Origin: Oscillospiraceae bacterium
Lineage (GTDB): Bacteria > Bacillota > Clostridia > Oscillospirales > Oscillospiraceae
Assembly: GCA_020866945.1 (NCBI GenBank)
Contig: JAJBVW010000032.1
Location: 1 to 5,398, forward strand
Reading direction: 5' to 3'
Length of the DNA stretch: 5,398 nt
Positions 1 through 5,154 of this stretch are shown here, one piece after another. A program made the translations under genes and the position numbers. Numbering within the stretch: position 1 is the stretch's first letter; each line of letters begins with the position of its first letter. The notes beneath the pieces were generated by a model. That model had not been told where the DNA came from, did no database searches, and worked only from the letters and a program-made list of their open reading frames with translations.

Positions 1-182
1 CGGCCACGGGCCGCTATCTCGGGGAAAACTGCAACGGCGCGGAGAAGGTGCGCCGCTATCGGGAAATATACGGCGACACGCCCATCGAGGGCTTCTGGTC
101 GGACTCCCGAGGGGACAGCCCCATGGCCGCCATCGCGGAGCGGGCCTATCTCGTAAAAGGACAGGAGCTGCGGCCCTGGTAA
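1..182 (+). CDS. HAD-superfamily (HAD-IB-like) phosphatase, C-terminal fragment
   Basis: Only the last 59 codons are in the window; the 5' end lies off the left edge. Read in the frame ending at the TAA at 180-182, the protein shows NCNGAEKVRR, where the Lys fits the motif III lysine of HAD enzymes. It is followed by FWSDSRGDSPM, where the two Asp fit the acidic motif IV that binds Mg2+, and by an ending of the type AYLVKGQELRPW. That order and the 'LVKG...PW' tail are typical of HAD-IB family hydrolases (phosphoserine phosphatase or PGP phosphatase-like), cytosolic enzymes that use an Asp nucleophile. The nucleophile motif DxDxT would lie in the missing part, so substrate cannot be judged. 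No obvious intrinsic terminator follows the stop: the hairpin at 238-256 has no T-run. Family call fairly sure, substrate unknown. Confidence 0.72.
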   Translation, partial: ATGRYLGENCNGAEKVRRYREIYGDTPIEGFWSDSRGDSPMAAIAERAYLVKGQELRPW

Positions 183-185
183 GCA

Positions 186-204
186 TTGTGAATAATGCTC
201 ACAA
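186..204. promoter_or_regulatory. Inverted repeat TTGTGA-N7-TCACAA, possible operator
   Basis: A perfect 6-bp inverted repeat lies just after the phosphatase stop codon and about 40 bp upstream of the xpt -35 box. It resembles CRP-type (TGTGA-N6-TCACA) and Rex-type half-sites, but the 7-bp spacer matches neither spacing exactly. As RNA it could also form a hairpin, competing with an overlapping GCATT/AATGC pairing (183-198). Function is inferred only. Confidence 0.3.
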
Positions 205-237
205 ATTTCGTGGAAATTTAAGTGAAATTGGAGTAAG

Positions 238-256
238 CGCCTCTTGCCAAGAGGCG
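238..256. repeat. Perfect 19-bp odd palindrome overlapping the xpt -35
   Basis: CGCCTCTTG, a central C, then CAAGAGGCG: 9-bp arms with a one-base centre. The xpt -35 hexamer TTGCCA (244-249) lies inside it. As RNA it would form a 7-bp stem with a 5-nt loop, but no T-run follows, so it is a poor intrinsic terminator for the upstream phosphatase gene. The position suggests an operator where a dimeric repressor would block RNA polymerase; the regulator is not identifiable from the window. Confidence 0.5.
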
Positions 257-272
257 TCCTGTCGTGTAAAAT
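244..272 (+). promoter_or_regulatory. Sigma-A promoter of xpt
   Basis: The -35 TTGCCA (244-249, 5/6 to consensus) and -10 TAAAAT (267-272, 5/6) are separated by exactly 17 bp. Transcription would start near 279-280, leaving an untranslated leader of about 50 nt that holds only the GGGGAGGG ribosome binding site (313-320), 9 nt before the ATG at 330. A leader this short cannot carry the purine riboswitch that often precedes xpt in Firmicutes. Confidence 0.65.
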
Positions 273-329
273 TATTTTGTGCTAAAAGAAAAATTTCAAT
301 GACGAAGCGAGCGGGGAGGGTATAAAGCC

Positions 330-899
330 ATGCGGCTTTTGGAAGAGCGTATCCTGGCGGACGGAAAGGTTCGCCCCGGCGGCGTTTTGAAGGTGGACGG
401 CTTTTTGAATAACATGATGGACATGGAGCTGTTTCAGGCGCTGGCCGACCAGTGGTATGAGGCGTTTCAAAACGACGGCGTGAACAAGATTCTGACCATC
501 GAGGCCTCCGGCATCGGGCTTGCCTGCTTCGCGGGCCTGGCCTTTCACTGCCCCGTCCTGTTCGCCCAAAAGACCACACCCAAACACATCGCCGGCAGCG
601 TCTATACCACCCGCGTGGAGAGCTTCACCCACGGCAACATCTATGACGTGATTGTGGCGAAGGAATACCTGCGGCCGGAGGACAGGGTGCTGCTGATAGA
701 CGATTTTCTCGCCAACGGCGCGGCCCTGGACGGGCTGTGCGACCTTGTCCGCCAGGCGGGAGCCACCCTTGTGGGGGCCGGCATCGCCGTGGAAAAATGT
801 TTTCAGCCGGGGGGCGAGCGGCTCCGCGCCCGCGGCCTGCTCTTCCAGCTCGGACAGCACGGACGAGACCGAGGAGACCACCACTGCCGCAGAGACTGA
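330..899 (+). CDS. xpt: Xanthine phosphoribosyltransferase, C-terminus replaced by out-of-frame sequence
   Basis: Xpt converts xanthine plus PRPP to XMP in purine salvage, in the cytosol as a dimer. The first 169 residues follow the family closely: LKVDGFLNN (20-28, compare VDSFLNH of Bacillus), TIEASGIGLA (56-65), the PRPP-binding motif LLIDDFLANG (121-130), and GAGIAVEKCFQPGG (149-162). After GERLRARG (position 836) homology stops. Where the family continues with a segment like RVESLARI...VSF, this frame reads 20 unrelated residues, ending at the TGA at 897-899, that are BMP-gene DNA in another frame. The total of 189 aa looks normal only by coincidence. Start chosen for the GGGGAGGG site 9 nt upstream. 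The catalytic core and PRPP loop are intact, but loss of the C-terminal strand probably harms folding or dimer contacts. Identity is very secure; integrity is doubtful. Confidence 0.9.
   Translation: MRLLEERILADGKVRPGGVLKVDGFLNNMMDMELFQALADQWYEAFQNDGVNKILTIEASGIGLACFAGLAFHCPVLFAQKTTPKHIAGSVYTTRVESFTHGNIYDVIVAKEYLRPEDRVLLIDDFLANGAALDGLCDLVRQAGATLVGAGIAVEKCFQPGGERLRARGLLFQLGQHGRDRGDHHCRRD
832..840 (+). other. Junction of xpt and BMP sequences (9-base shared stretch)
   Basis: GCGGCCTGC reads as part of Arg-Gly-Leu in the xpt frame and as Ala-Ala-Cys (the lipobox end) in the BMP frame. Xpt homology ends here and BMP homology begins here, in a different frame. The missing material would be the xpt C-terminus, the intergenic gap and the BMP signal peptide. 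The exact breakpoint cannot be fixed within the shared bases. Cause unresolved: deletion in the cell or assembly collapse. Confidence 0.6.
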
Positions 900-2097
900 A
901 ACCGAAACCGAGACCGAAGCCGACGAGGCCGAGACCGAGGAAGAGACCGCCGACACGGAGCTGCTGGTGGGCATGGTCTGCGTGGAGGACGAAAACTCCG
1001 GCTACGATTATGCGCACATCTCCGGCCTGCTGGAGGCTGCTGAGTCCCTGGGCATCTCTGAGGACAACATCATCTTCAAGTACAACATCCCCGAGGACGA
1101 GCAGTGCTATGACGCCTGCGCCGACCTGGCTGAGCAGGGCTGTGACATCGTCTTCACCGACTCCTACGGCCACCAGAGCTACGCCATGCAGGCCGCTGAG
1201 GAATATCCCGACGTTATCTTCGTCTCCATGACCGGCGACCTGGCCGCTACCTCCGGCCTGGACAACTACAAGAACGCCTTCAACTATACCTTCCAGTCCC
1301 GCTATGTCTCCGGCGTTGTGGCCGGCATGAAGCTCGCGGAGCTTATCGAAAACGGCGAGCTGACCGACGCCAACTACGACGAGGACGGCAACGTGAAGAT
1401 TGGCTATGTGGGCGCTTATCCCTATGCGGAGGTCGTCTCCGGCTATACCGCCTTCTTCCTGGGCCTGCAGTCCATCGTGGAGAACGTGGCCATGGACGTG
1501 CGCTTCACGAACTCCTGGTATTCTCCCACCGCTGAGGCCGCTGCGGCCGAGGCCCTGATTGCCGACGGCTGCATCATCATCAGCCAGCACGCCGACTCCA
1601 CCGGCGCTCCCAGCGCGGTGCAGGCCGCCTATGAGGCCGGCACCACCGTCTACTGCGTGGGCTACAACATCTCTATGCTGGAGGTTGCGCCTGACGTGGC
1701 CCTGACCTCTGCCGCAAACGACTGGAGCGTGTATTACACCTATGCGCTGGATTGTATGCTGAACGGCGAGGAGGTCGCTACCGACTGGGCGCAGGGCTAT
1801 AACGAGGGCGCTGTCCATATTACCGAGTTGGGCGACGCTTGCGCCGAGGGTACCGCTGAGAAGGTGGCCGAGGTTGAGGCCGCTCTGGCGGACGAGTCCC
1901 TCCAGGTGTTCGACTGCTCCACCTTCACCGTGGACGGCGAGACTGTCACCTCCTATCTGGCGCTTGACAGCGACGGCGACTTTGTCGGCGACTACGGCGA
2001 GGCCATCGAGGACGGCGTGTTCTATGAGTCCGTTCTCCGCTCCGCCCCCTACTTCGCCCTGGCCATCGACGGCATCACCCAGATCATCGAGGGCTAA
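838..2097 (+). CDS. BMP/PnrA-family ABC transporter substrate-binding lipoprotein, 5'-truncated
   Basis: The family comprises membrane-anchored lipoproteins that deliver purine nucleosides or similar ligands to ABC importers. From the Cys codon at 838 the frame gives CSSSSDSTDETEE, a typical post-lipobox Ser/acidic stretch, then a Glu/Thr linker. The binding fold starts at LLVGMVCVEDENSGYDYAH, with DIVFTDSYGHQSYAMQAAEEYPDVIFVSMTGD, YVSGVVAGMKLAE and GYVGAYPYAEVVSGYTAFFLG further on, and ends at AIDGITQIIEG. Length (about 419 aa mature) fits a complete mature protein. The hydrophobic signal peptide and start codon are missing: the frame runs back to an ATG at 745, but 745-831 is xpt sequence. 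The first starts beyond the junction are GTG 967 and ATG 973, inside the first beta strand. As it stands the product could not be exported. No ABC permease or ATPase gene follows; a terminator does. Family call is secure; purine ligand inferred from xpt. Confidence 0.87.
   Translation, partial: CSSSSDSTDETEETTTAAETETETETEADEAETEEETADTELLVGMVCVEDENSGYDYAHISGLLEAAESLGISEDNIIFKYNIPEDEQCYDACADLAEQGCDIVFTDSYGHQSYAMQAAEEYPDVIFVSMTGDLAATSGLDNYKNAFNYTFQSRYVSGVVAGMKLAELIENGELTDANYDEDGNVKIGYVGAYPYAEVVSGYTAFFLGLQSIVENVAMDVRFTNSWYSPTAEAAAAEALIADGCIIISQHADSTGAPSAVQAAYEAGTTVYCVGYNISMLEVAPDVALTSAANDWSVYYTYALDCMLNGEEVATDWAQGYNEGAVHITELGDACAEGTAEKVAEVEAALADESLQVFDCSTFTVDGETVTSYLALDSDGDFVGDYGEAIEDGVFYESVLRSAPYFALAIDGITQIIEG
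861..957 (+). repeat. Low-complexity Glu/Thr linker with GAR-ACC hexanucleotide repeat
   Basis: Codons from about 892 alternate GAA/GAG with ACC/ACT (Glu-Thr repeated), decaying into Asp/Glu/Ala-rich codons up to 957. It encodes an acidic, disordered linker between the lipid-anchored Cys and the folded binding domain, common in Clostridia lipoproteins. The near-perfect 6-base unit makes it liable to slippage and is a plausible trouble spot for replication or assembly, only about 50 bases from the xpt/BMP junction. Confidence 0.7.
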
Positions 2098-2114
2098 GTC
2101 AAAACCCCAAAACC

Positions 2115-2151
2115 AAAGCATCCCCGCCGGAAGCCCGGTGGGGATGTTTTT
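2115..2151 (+). terminator. Rho-independent terminator after the BMP gene
   Basis: A 12-bp stem (2119-2130 with 2135-2146, one G-U pair) closed by the tetraloop AAGC is followed by five T (2147-2151). An AAAG run precedes the stem and extends the pairing. It sits 17 bp past the BMP stop, so the xpt/BMP transcript ends here. It also lies 16 bp beyond the end of the convergent toxin gene. Read on the minus strand the same stem is followed by CTTTGGTTTT, so it may serve both directions, more weakly for the toxin side. Confidence 0.88.
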
Positions 2152-2166
2152 GCGTCTTGAGAAAAA

Positions 2167-2487
2167 TTACAGAATCTCCTCATAGTTTCGCATACCATAC
2201 AGGACGCGGATAATTTGGATTTCGCGGAGTCTGTCGTCCGGGCGATAGAAGATGAGATAATTCTTGACACTGAGCTTACGGATTGTTTTATCCTTGATGT
2301 AAGAGCTTCTGACCAGCGGACACATTTTGGGATTGCGGCTGACCAAATCAAGGGCGTCGTCAATGTCAGTGGTCAGCTTGACAGCGGCGTCCGGGTTACA
2401 GAGTTCCTGAGAGATGTAACGGACTATGTCATTTAGATCCGCCTGTGCCTTGGGGTAGATGTTGAGTGTGTAATTGTTATGTTCCAT
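2167..2487 (-). CDS. Type II toxin, RelE/ParE superfamily
   Basis: A 106-aa protein of usual RelE/ParE size. The start YTLNIYPKAQADLNDIVRYISQEL (6-29) matches the family pattern of a beta strand followed by the first helix, with PDAAVKLTTDIDDAL (32-46) as the second helix. RKLSVKNYLIFYRPDD (70-85) and IQIIRVLYGMRNYEEIL (90-106) are the core strands; basic residues Arg70, Lys71, Arg82 and Arg94 are candidates for the active surface. RelE members cut ribosome-bound mRNA and ParE members poison gyrase; sequence alone does not settle which applies, though the RKL..KNYLIFYR and RVLYGxRxY motifs are common in RelE/ParE toxins of Firmicutes. Its ATG overlaps the antitoxin stop by 11 bp and it has a GAGGGAG ribosome site inside the antitoxin gene, so the two are translationally coupled. 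Complete, no sign of damage. Confidence 0.88.
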   Translation of the reverse strand: MEHNNYTLNIYPKAQADLNDIVRYISQELCNPDAAVKLTTDIDDALDLVSRNPKMCPLVRSSYIKDKTIRKLSVKNYLIFYRPDDRLREIQIIRVLYGMRNYEEIL

Positions 2488-2752
2488 ATTTCTCCCTCAA
2501 TGAAGCCAGATATGTGTGAGCCTCGACAGGCTCCGCACCGGCGTTCAGCTCGTCGATGGCTTCGTTGATAAGGGCGGCTGCCTGGGCTTCGGCCATGGTG
2601 CGTTCGTAGAGGTCTATGCTCATCAGCACCATCTCGCCATAGCCGTTTTTGGTGACGACGATGGGAACCTGGCTCTCCTTGCAGGCCTGGGAGATTTTGG
2701 CGGTGTTTTTCAGCTCGTTAATGGGGATGACCTTTGGCAATGTCTGCATCAT
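2477..2752 (-). CDS. Type II antitoxin, Phd/YefM family
   Basis: A 91-aa protein with the Phd/YefM layout. The N-terminal DNA-binding part, VIPINELKNTAKISQACKESQVPIVVTKNGYGEMVLMSIDLYE (about 8-50), contains the family signature 'P(I/V)xVTKNGxGxxVLMSxxxYE'. A helical tail, AAALINEAIDELNAGAEPVEAHTYLASLREKYGT, would wrap and neutralise the toxin. The gene precedes the toxin, as usual for this family, and overlaps it by 11 bp. Two adjacent ATG codons (2752 and 2749) could start it; the first lies 9 nt from GGAGG. The protein probably represses its own operon, alone or with the toxin, through the inverted repeat over the promoter at 2782-2807. Confidence 0.9.
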   Translation of the reverse strand: MMQTLPKVIPINELKNTAKISQACKESQVPIVVTKNGYGEMVLMSIDLYERTMAEAQAAALINEAIDELNAGAEPVEAHTYLASLREKYGT

Positions 2753-2781
2753 GACTATGCGCCTCCAGAAGAATTGAAATT

Positions 2782-2807
2782 TATTATGGCCTTATTATAC
2801 CATAATA
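2782..2807. promoter_or_regulatory. Inverted-repeat operator framing the toxin-antitoxin -10 box
   Basis: TATTATGG and CCATAATA form a perfect 8-bp inverted repeat with a 10-bp spacer that contains the whole minus-strand -10 element (2794-2799). It sits about 30 bp upstream of the antitoxin start. Type II antitoxins of the Phd/YefM family are known to bind palindromes overlapping their own promoter, so this is the natural candidate for autorepression. Confidence 0.6.
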
Positions 2808-2823
2808 CATCCAAGAAATGCAA
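2794..2823 (-). promoter_or_regulatory. Promoter of the toxin-antitoxin operon
   Basis: On the minus strand, -35 TTGCAT (2823-2818, 4/6) and -10 TATAAT (2799-2794, 6/6) are 18 bp apart. The -10 is preceded by TGG, giving an extended -10 (TGnTATAAT). Transcription would start near 2787, with GGAGG 9 nt before the antitoxin ATG. Confidence 0.7.
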
Positions 2824-2824
2824 T

Positions 2825-2851
2825 AGCCCACAGCATTTTTCGCTGTGGGCT
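2825..2851 (-). terminator. Stem-loop after the PLP-protein gene, probable terminator
   Basis: AGCCCACAGC pairs perfectly with GCTGTGGGCT (10 bp) around a 7-nt loop. It lies 21 bp beyond the stop codon of the PLP-dependent enzyme and immediately upstream of the toxin-antitoxin -35, so it would insulate that promoter from read-through. The following bases on the minus strand (ATTGCATTTCTT) are only modestly T-rich, so termination may be incomplete. Confidence 0.6.
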
Positions 2852-2872
2852 GTGCTCTTGTCTGTGAAAAAA

Positions 2873-4168
2873 TTATTGGCGGCTTTCCGGAAGCCGGATA
2901 AGCCCTTGCTCGTGGAGCTTTTGCAGGCTCATCAGGATGCCGGTTTTGGCGTGGTACCAGGTCAGGCCGCCCTGGAAATAGACGGCGTATGGCTCCCGCA
3001 TTGGCCCGTCGGCGGAAAGCTCTATGGACGAGCCTTGCACGAAGGTTCCGGCGGCCATGATAACGTCGCTGTCATAGCCCGGCATGGCCCATGGCACCGG
3101 GGTGGCGAAGCTGTCCACCGGGGCGGCGGCCTGTATGCCGGCGCAGAAAGCGGTCATGCGCTCCGGTGCGCCGAGAATGACGGACTGGATGATGTCATAC
3201 CTTGGCTCCTGTCTGTTTGGGACGCAGGCGAAGCCCAGCCGTTCATAGGCGTTCGCGGCGAATATGGCCCCCTTCAAGGCCCCGGCTACCACTGTTGGGG
3301 CCAGGAAAAACCCCTGGAACATGGCGGGCATCTGGCCAAGATTGGCCCCCACCTCCTGACCCAGGCCGGGGGCGGAGAGCCGGTAGGCGCAGTTTTCCAC
3401 GCAGTCCGCCGTGCCGCAGATATAGCCGCCCGCCGCCGCTAGGCCCCCGCCGGGGTTTTTGATGAGAGAGCCGACGGTCATATCCGCGCCCACGTCGGAC
3501 GGCTCAATGGTCTCCACAAACTCGCCGTAGCAGTTATCCACCATGCACAGCACGTCTGGCTTCACGGACTTGCAAAAGGCGATAAGCTCACCAATCTGCT
3601 TCACGGAAAAGGAGGGACGTGTGGCGTAGCCCTTGGAGCGCTGGATAGTGATGAGTCTGGTGCGGCTGTTGATGGCCTGGCGGATGGCCTCATAGTCAAA
3701 GCTGCCGTCCGGCAGCAGATCTGCCTGCCGGTAGGAAATGCCGTATTCCGCCAGGGAGCCGCGGGAGGGGCGTATGCCGATGACCTCCTCCAGCGTGTCA
3801 TAGGGCGCACCCACGGGGGAGAGCAGCTCGTCTCCCGGGCGGAGATTGGCGCTCAGCGCCACGGCCAGGGCGTGCGTGCCGCAGGTAATCTGGGGGCGGA
3901 CGAGAGCCGCCTCGGTGTGAAACGTACTCGCGTATACCTTTTCCAGCACGTCCCGGCCCATGTCGTTGTAGCCATAGCCCGTGGTCTGGGCAAAGCATGG
4001 GGCGCTGACCCGGTTCTCTCCCATAGCGGAAAGCACCTTCGCCTGGTTATATTCCGCCCGCTGGTCTATCTCCTCGAACCTAGCCCCCAGGCCGGAGAGT
4101 ACCTCCTGCCCGAAGTCGTATACCGCCTGGCTGATTCCCAGGCGCTGATACATGGCCTGTATGCTCAT
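2873..4168 (-). CDS. PLP-dependent 'methionine gamma-lyase / aluminium resistance' family protein (YnbB-like)
   Basis: A 431-aa fold-type I PLP enzyme related to cystathionine beta-lyase and methionine gamma-lyase (the Bacillus YnbB / COG4100 family); substrate not established. Visible landmarks: GYGYNDMGRD (64-73), RPQITCGTHALAVAL (91-105), SPVGAPYDTLEEVIG (117-131), MVDNCYGEFVE (209-219) with Asp211 as the expected partner of the PLP pyridine nitrogen, and GSLIKNPGGGLA (233-244) with Lys237 as the likely Schiff-base lysine. ATPVPWAMPGYDSDVIMAAGTF and GGLTWYHAKTGI follow near the C-terminus. Length is normal and no damage is seen. Start placed at MSIQAMYQRLG (4168): AAGGAG lies 12 nt upstream, slightly far. 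The open frame continues to an ATG at 4231, but those 21 residues look unrelated and would overlap the radical SAM stop. It follows that gene by 59 bp on the same strand with no terminator seen, so one operon is likely. Confidence 0.88.
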   Translation of the reverse strand: MSIQAMYQRLGISQAVYDFGQEVLSGLGARFEEIDQRAEYNQAKVLSAMGENRVSAPCFAQTTGYGYNDMGRDVLEKVYASTFHTEAALVRPQITCGTHALAVALSANLRPGDELLSPVGAPYDTLEEVIGIRPSRGSLAEYGISYRQADLLPDGSFDYEAIRQAINSRTRLITIQRSKGYATRPSFSVKQIGELIAFCKSVKPDVLCMVDNCYGEFVETIEPSDVGADMTVGSLIKNPGGGLAAAGGYICGTADCVENCAYRLSAPGLGQEVGANLGQMPAMFQGFFLAPTVVAGALKGAIFAANAYERLGFACVPNRQEPRYDIIQSVILGAPERMTAFCAGIQAAAPVDSFATPVPWAMPGYDSDVIMAAGTFVQGSSIELSADGPMREPYAVYFQGGLTWYHAKTGILMSLQKLHEQGLIRLPESRQ

Positions 4169-4227
4169 GCTACTGTCTGTCTCCTTATAACTTGTTGTTT
4201 CCGTCCTGGCCGCGCGGGGCCTTGCCC

Positions 4228-5112
4228 TCACAGCCCTCTGTACATTTCGTCCCGCAGGCGGGAGGTGTCTTCTTTTTGGATGATGTCGTCCAGCTCTGCC
4301 ATGACCTTTTCCCTGTCCTCTTTAAGGGTGCATTTGATGGGAAGATAGTTGGAGGCGTGGTTGGAGGTATAGTGCAGGCCGGACAGCTCTATCTGGCGCA
4401 CCAGCTCCCTTGTCTCCAAAAGGGTCTCAAAGGGCGTTTGCAGGGTGAGCTTCCCCTCCTCCACCTCCTGATAGAGCGGGGTGCCCTCTATGGCCATCAG
4501 GGTCATGGAGGACAGGTGCTTCGGCTTCATCTGGTTTATCATTTGGGCGGTCAGGGCGGCGTTTCGCTCGAGCGCATCCCGTCCGCCGCCCTCCAGGCCG
4601 GTGATGATGATGGCCCAGAGATCAAAGCCCGCCTCCACCAGGGCCTGCCCGGCCCGGAGCATTCCGTCCGCGCCCACGCCCTTGTGGACGTGCTTGAGAA
4701 GAGCGTCGTCCCCGGTCTCCACGCCGAGATAGGTTCTTTGCAGACCGGCCTCCCGGATTATCCGCAGCTCCTCCGGGGTCTTCCGCAGGGTGGACAGCGG
4801 CCCGGCATAGGTCGTCACCCGGCGCAGATGGGGGAAGGCGTCGTACAGCGCCTTCAGGACGGTGAGAAGATAGTCCATGGGCAGGTTGATGGCGTCCCCG
4901 TCGCAGAGGAAAACGGTCTCCGTGTTCTTGTACCAGGTGGTCTGAGCCATCTGGATGTCCTCCAGCACGTCCTCCAGGGGCCGGACATGATAGCGCTTGG
5001 ATTTATACATGGAGCAGAAGGTGCAGGTGTTGTTGGAGCAGCCCACCGTGCATTGGAGCAGATAGCTCTTCCACTCCCCTGGGGGACGGTAAATATCGCC
5101 TTCGTAACGCAT
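4228..5112 (-). CDS. Radical SAM protein, uncharacterised family with CX4CX2C cluster motif
   Basis: A 294-aa radical SAM enzyme. CTVGCSNNTCTFCSMYK (21-37) supplies Cys25, Cys30 and Cys33 for the [4Fe-4S] cluster with CX4CX2C spacing, one residue longer than the classic CX3CX2C; related 'GCSxNxCTFC' proteins share it. FLCDGDAI (68-75) fits the SAM-binding second strand, RTYLGVETGDD (126-136) the central barrel, and WAIIITGLEGGGRD (166-179) a later strand. SNHASNYLPIK (250-260) is the characteristic C-terminal signature of a widespread clostridial group sometimes labelled coproporphyrinogen oxidase-like. No B12-binding or SPASM-type extra domain is visible; the reaction is unknown. The start is firm: AAGGAGG lies 9 nt before the ATG. 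It is the first gene of a probable operon with the downstream PLP enzyme and shares an intergenic promoter region with the divergent gene at 5175. Confidence 0.88.
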   Translation of the reverse strand: MRYEGDIYRPPGEWKSYLLQCTVGCSNNTCTFCSMYKSKRYHVRPLEDVLEDIQMAQTTWYKNTETVFLCDGDAINLPMDYLLTVLKALYDAFPHLRRVTTYAGPLSTLRKTPEELRIIREAGLQRTYLGVETGDDALLKHVHKGVGADGMLRAGQALVEAGFDLWAIIITGLEGGGRDALERNAALTAQMINQMKPKHLSSMTLMAIEGTPLYQEVEEGKLTLQTPFETLLETRELVRQIELSGLHYTSNHASNYLPIKCTLKEDREKVMAELDDIIQKEDTSRLRDEMYRGL

Positions 5113-5126
5113 AGGTATGAACCTCC

Positions 5127-5154
5127 TTGATTTGGGATAAGCTAATTATATAAT
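5127..5154 (+). promoter_or_regulatory. Promoter of the rightmost gene
   Basis: -35 TTGATT (5127-5132, 4/6) and -10 TATAAT (5149-5154, 6/6) with a 16-bp spacer. Transcription would start near 5161, giving a leader of only about 14 nt with the GGGGG site at 5162-5166. The -35 overlaps the ribosome binding site (complement of CCTCCTT, 5122-5128) of the divergent radical SAM gene. Confidence 0.55.
5145..5154. promoter_or_regulatory. Symmetric -10 palindrome ATTATATAAT for divergent transcription
   Basis: A perfect 10-bp palindrome gives TATAAT on the plus strand (5149-5154) and on the minus strand (5150-5145). The minus-strand copy is well placed to drive the radical SAM/PLP operon (start near 5138, ATG at 5112), but no convincing -35 is found 16-18 bp upstream on that strand. 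The two start sites would be mutually exclusive for RNA polymerase. Confidence 0.5.

Noticed and set aside
183..329. Purine or other riboswitch upstream of xpt
   Set aside because: No conserved riboswitch core was recognised, and the likely promoter leaves only about 50 nt of leader.
745..837. ATG at 745 as the true start of the BMP protein
   Set aside because: The 31 codons before the Cys are xpt DNA read out of frame, with Arg/Pro/Gly content and no hydrophobic signal segment; they are an accident of the junction.
282..974. 230-codon minus-strand frame with a long Ser/Val repeat
   Set aside because: The Ser/Val repeat is the antisense of the Glu-Thr linker, and the rest is the antisense of xpt.
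330..2097. A designed Xpt-BMP fusion protein
   Set aside because: The two parts are in different frames, Xpt terminates at 899, and an enzyme fused to an extracytoplasmic binding domain without a signal makes no biological sense.
625..2121. 498-codon minus-strand open frame opposite the BMP gene
   Set aside because: It is Gly/Val/Ala/His-rich without domain motifs and is the antisense of a clearly conserved binding protein; a GC-rich shadow frame.
2516..3442. 308-codon plus-strand frame across the antitoxin and PLP genes
   Set aside because: It crosses two real minus-strand genes, the toxin-antitoxin promoter and a terminator hairpin; no protein family is evident.
4169..4231. Longer N-terminus (start at 4231) for the PLP protein
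   Set aside because: The extra 21 residues include no conserved sequence, overlap the upstream stop codon, and contain the AAGGAG that serves the start at 4168.
4192..5130. 312-codon plus-strand frame opposite the radical SAM gene
   Set aside because: The minus strand carries the cluster cysteines and a proper ribosome site; this frame has no recognisable domain.
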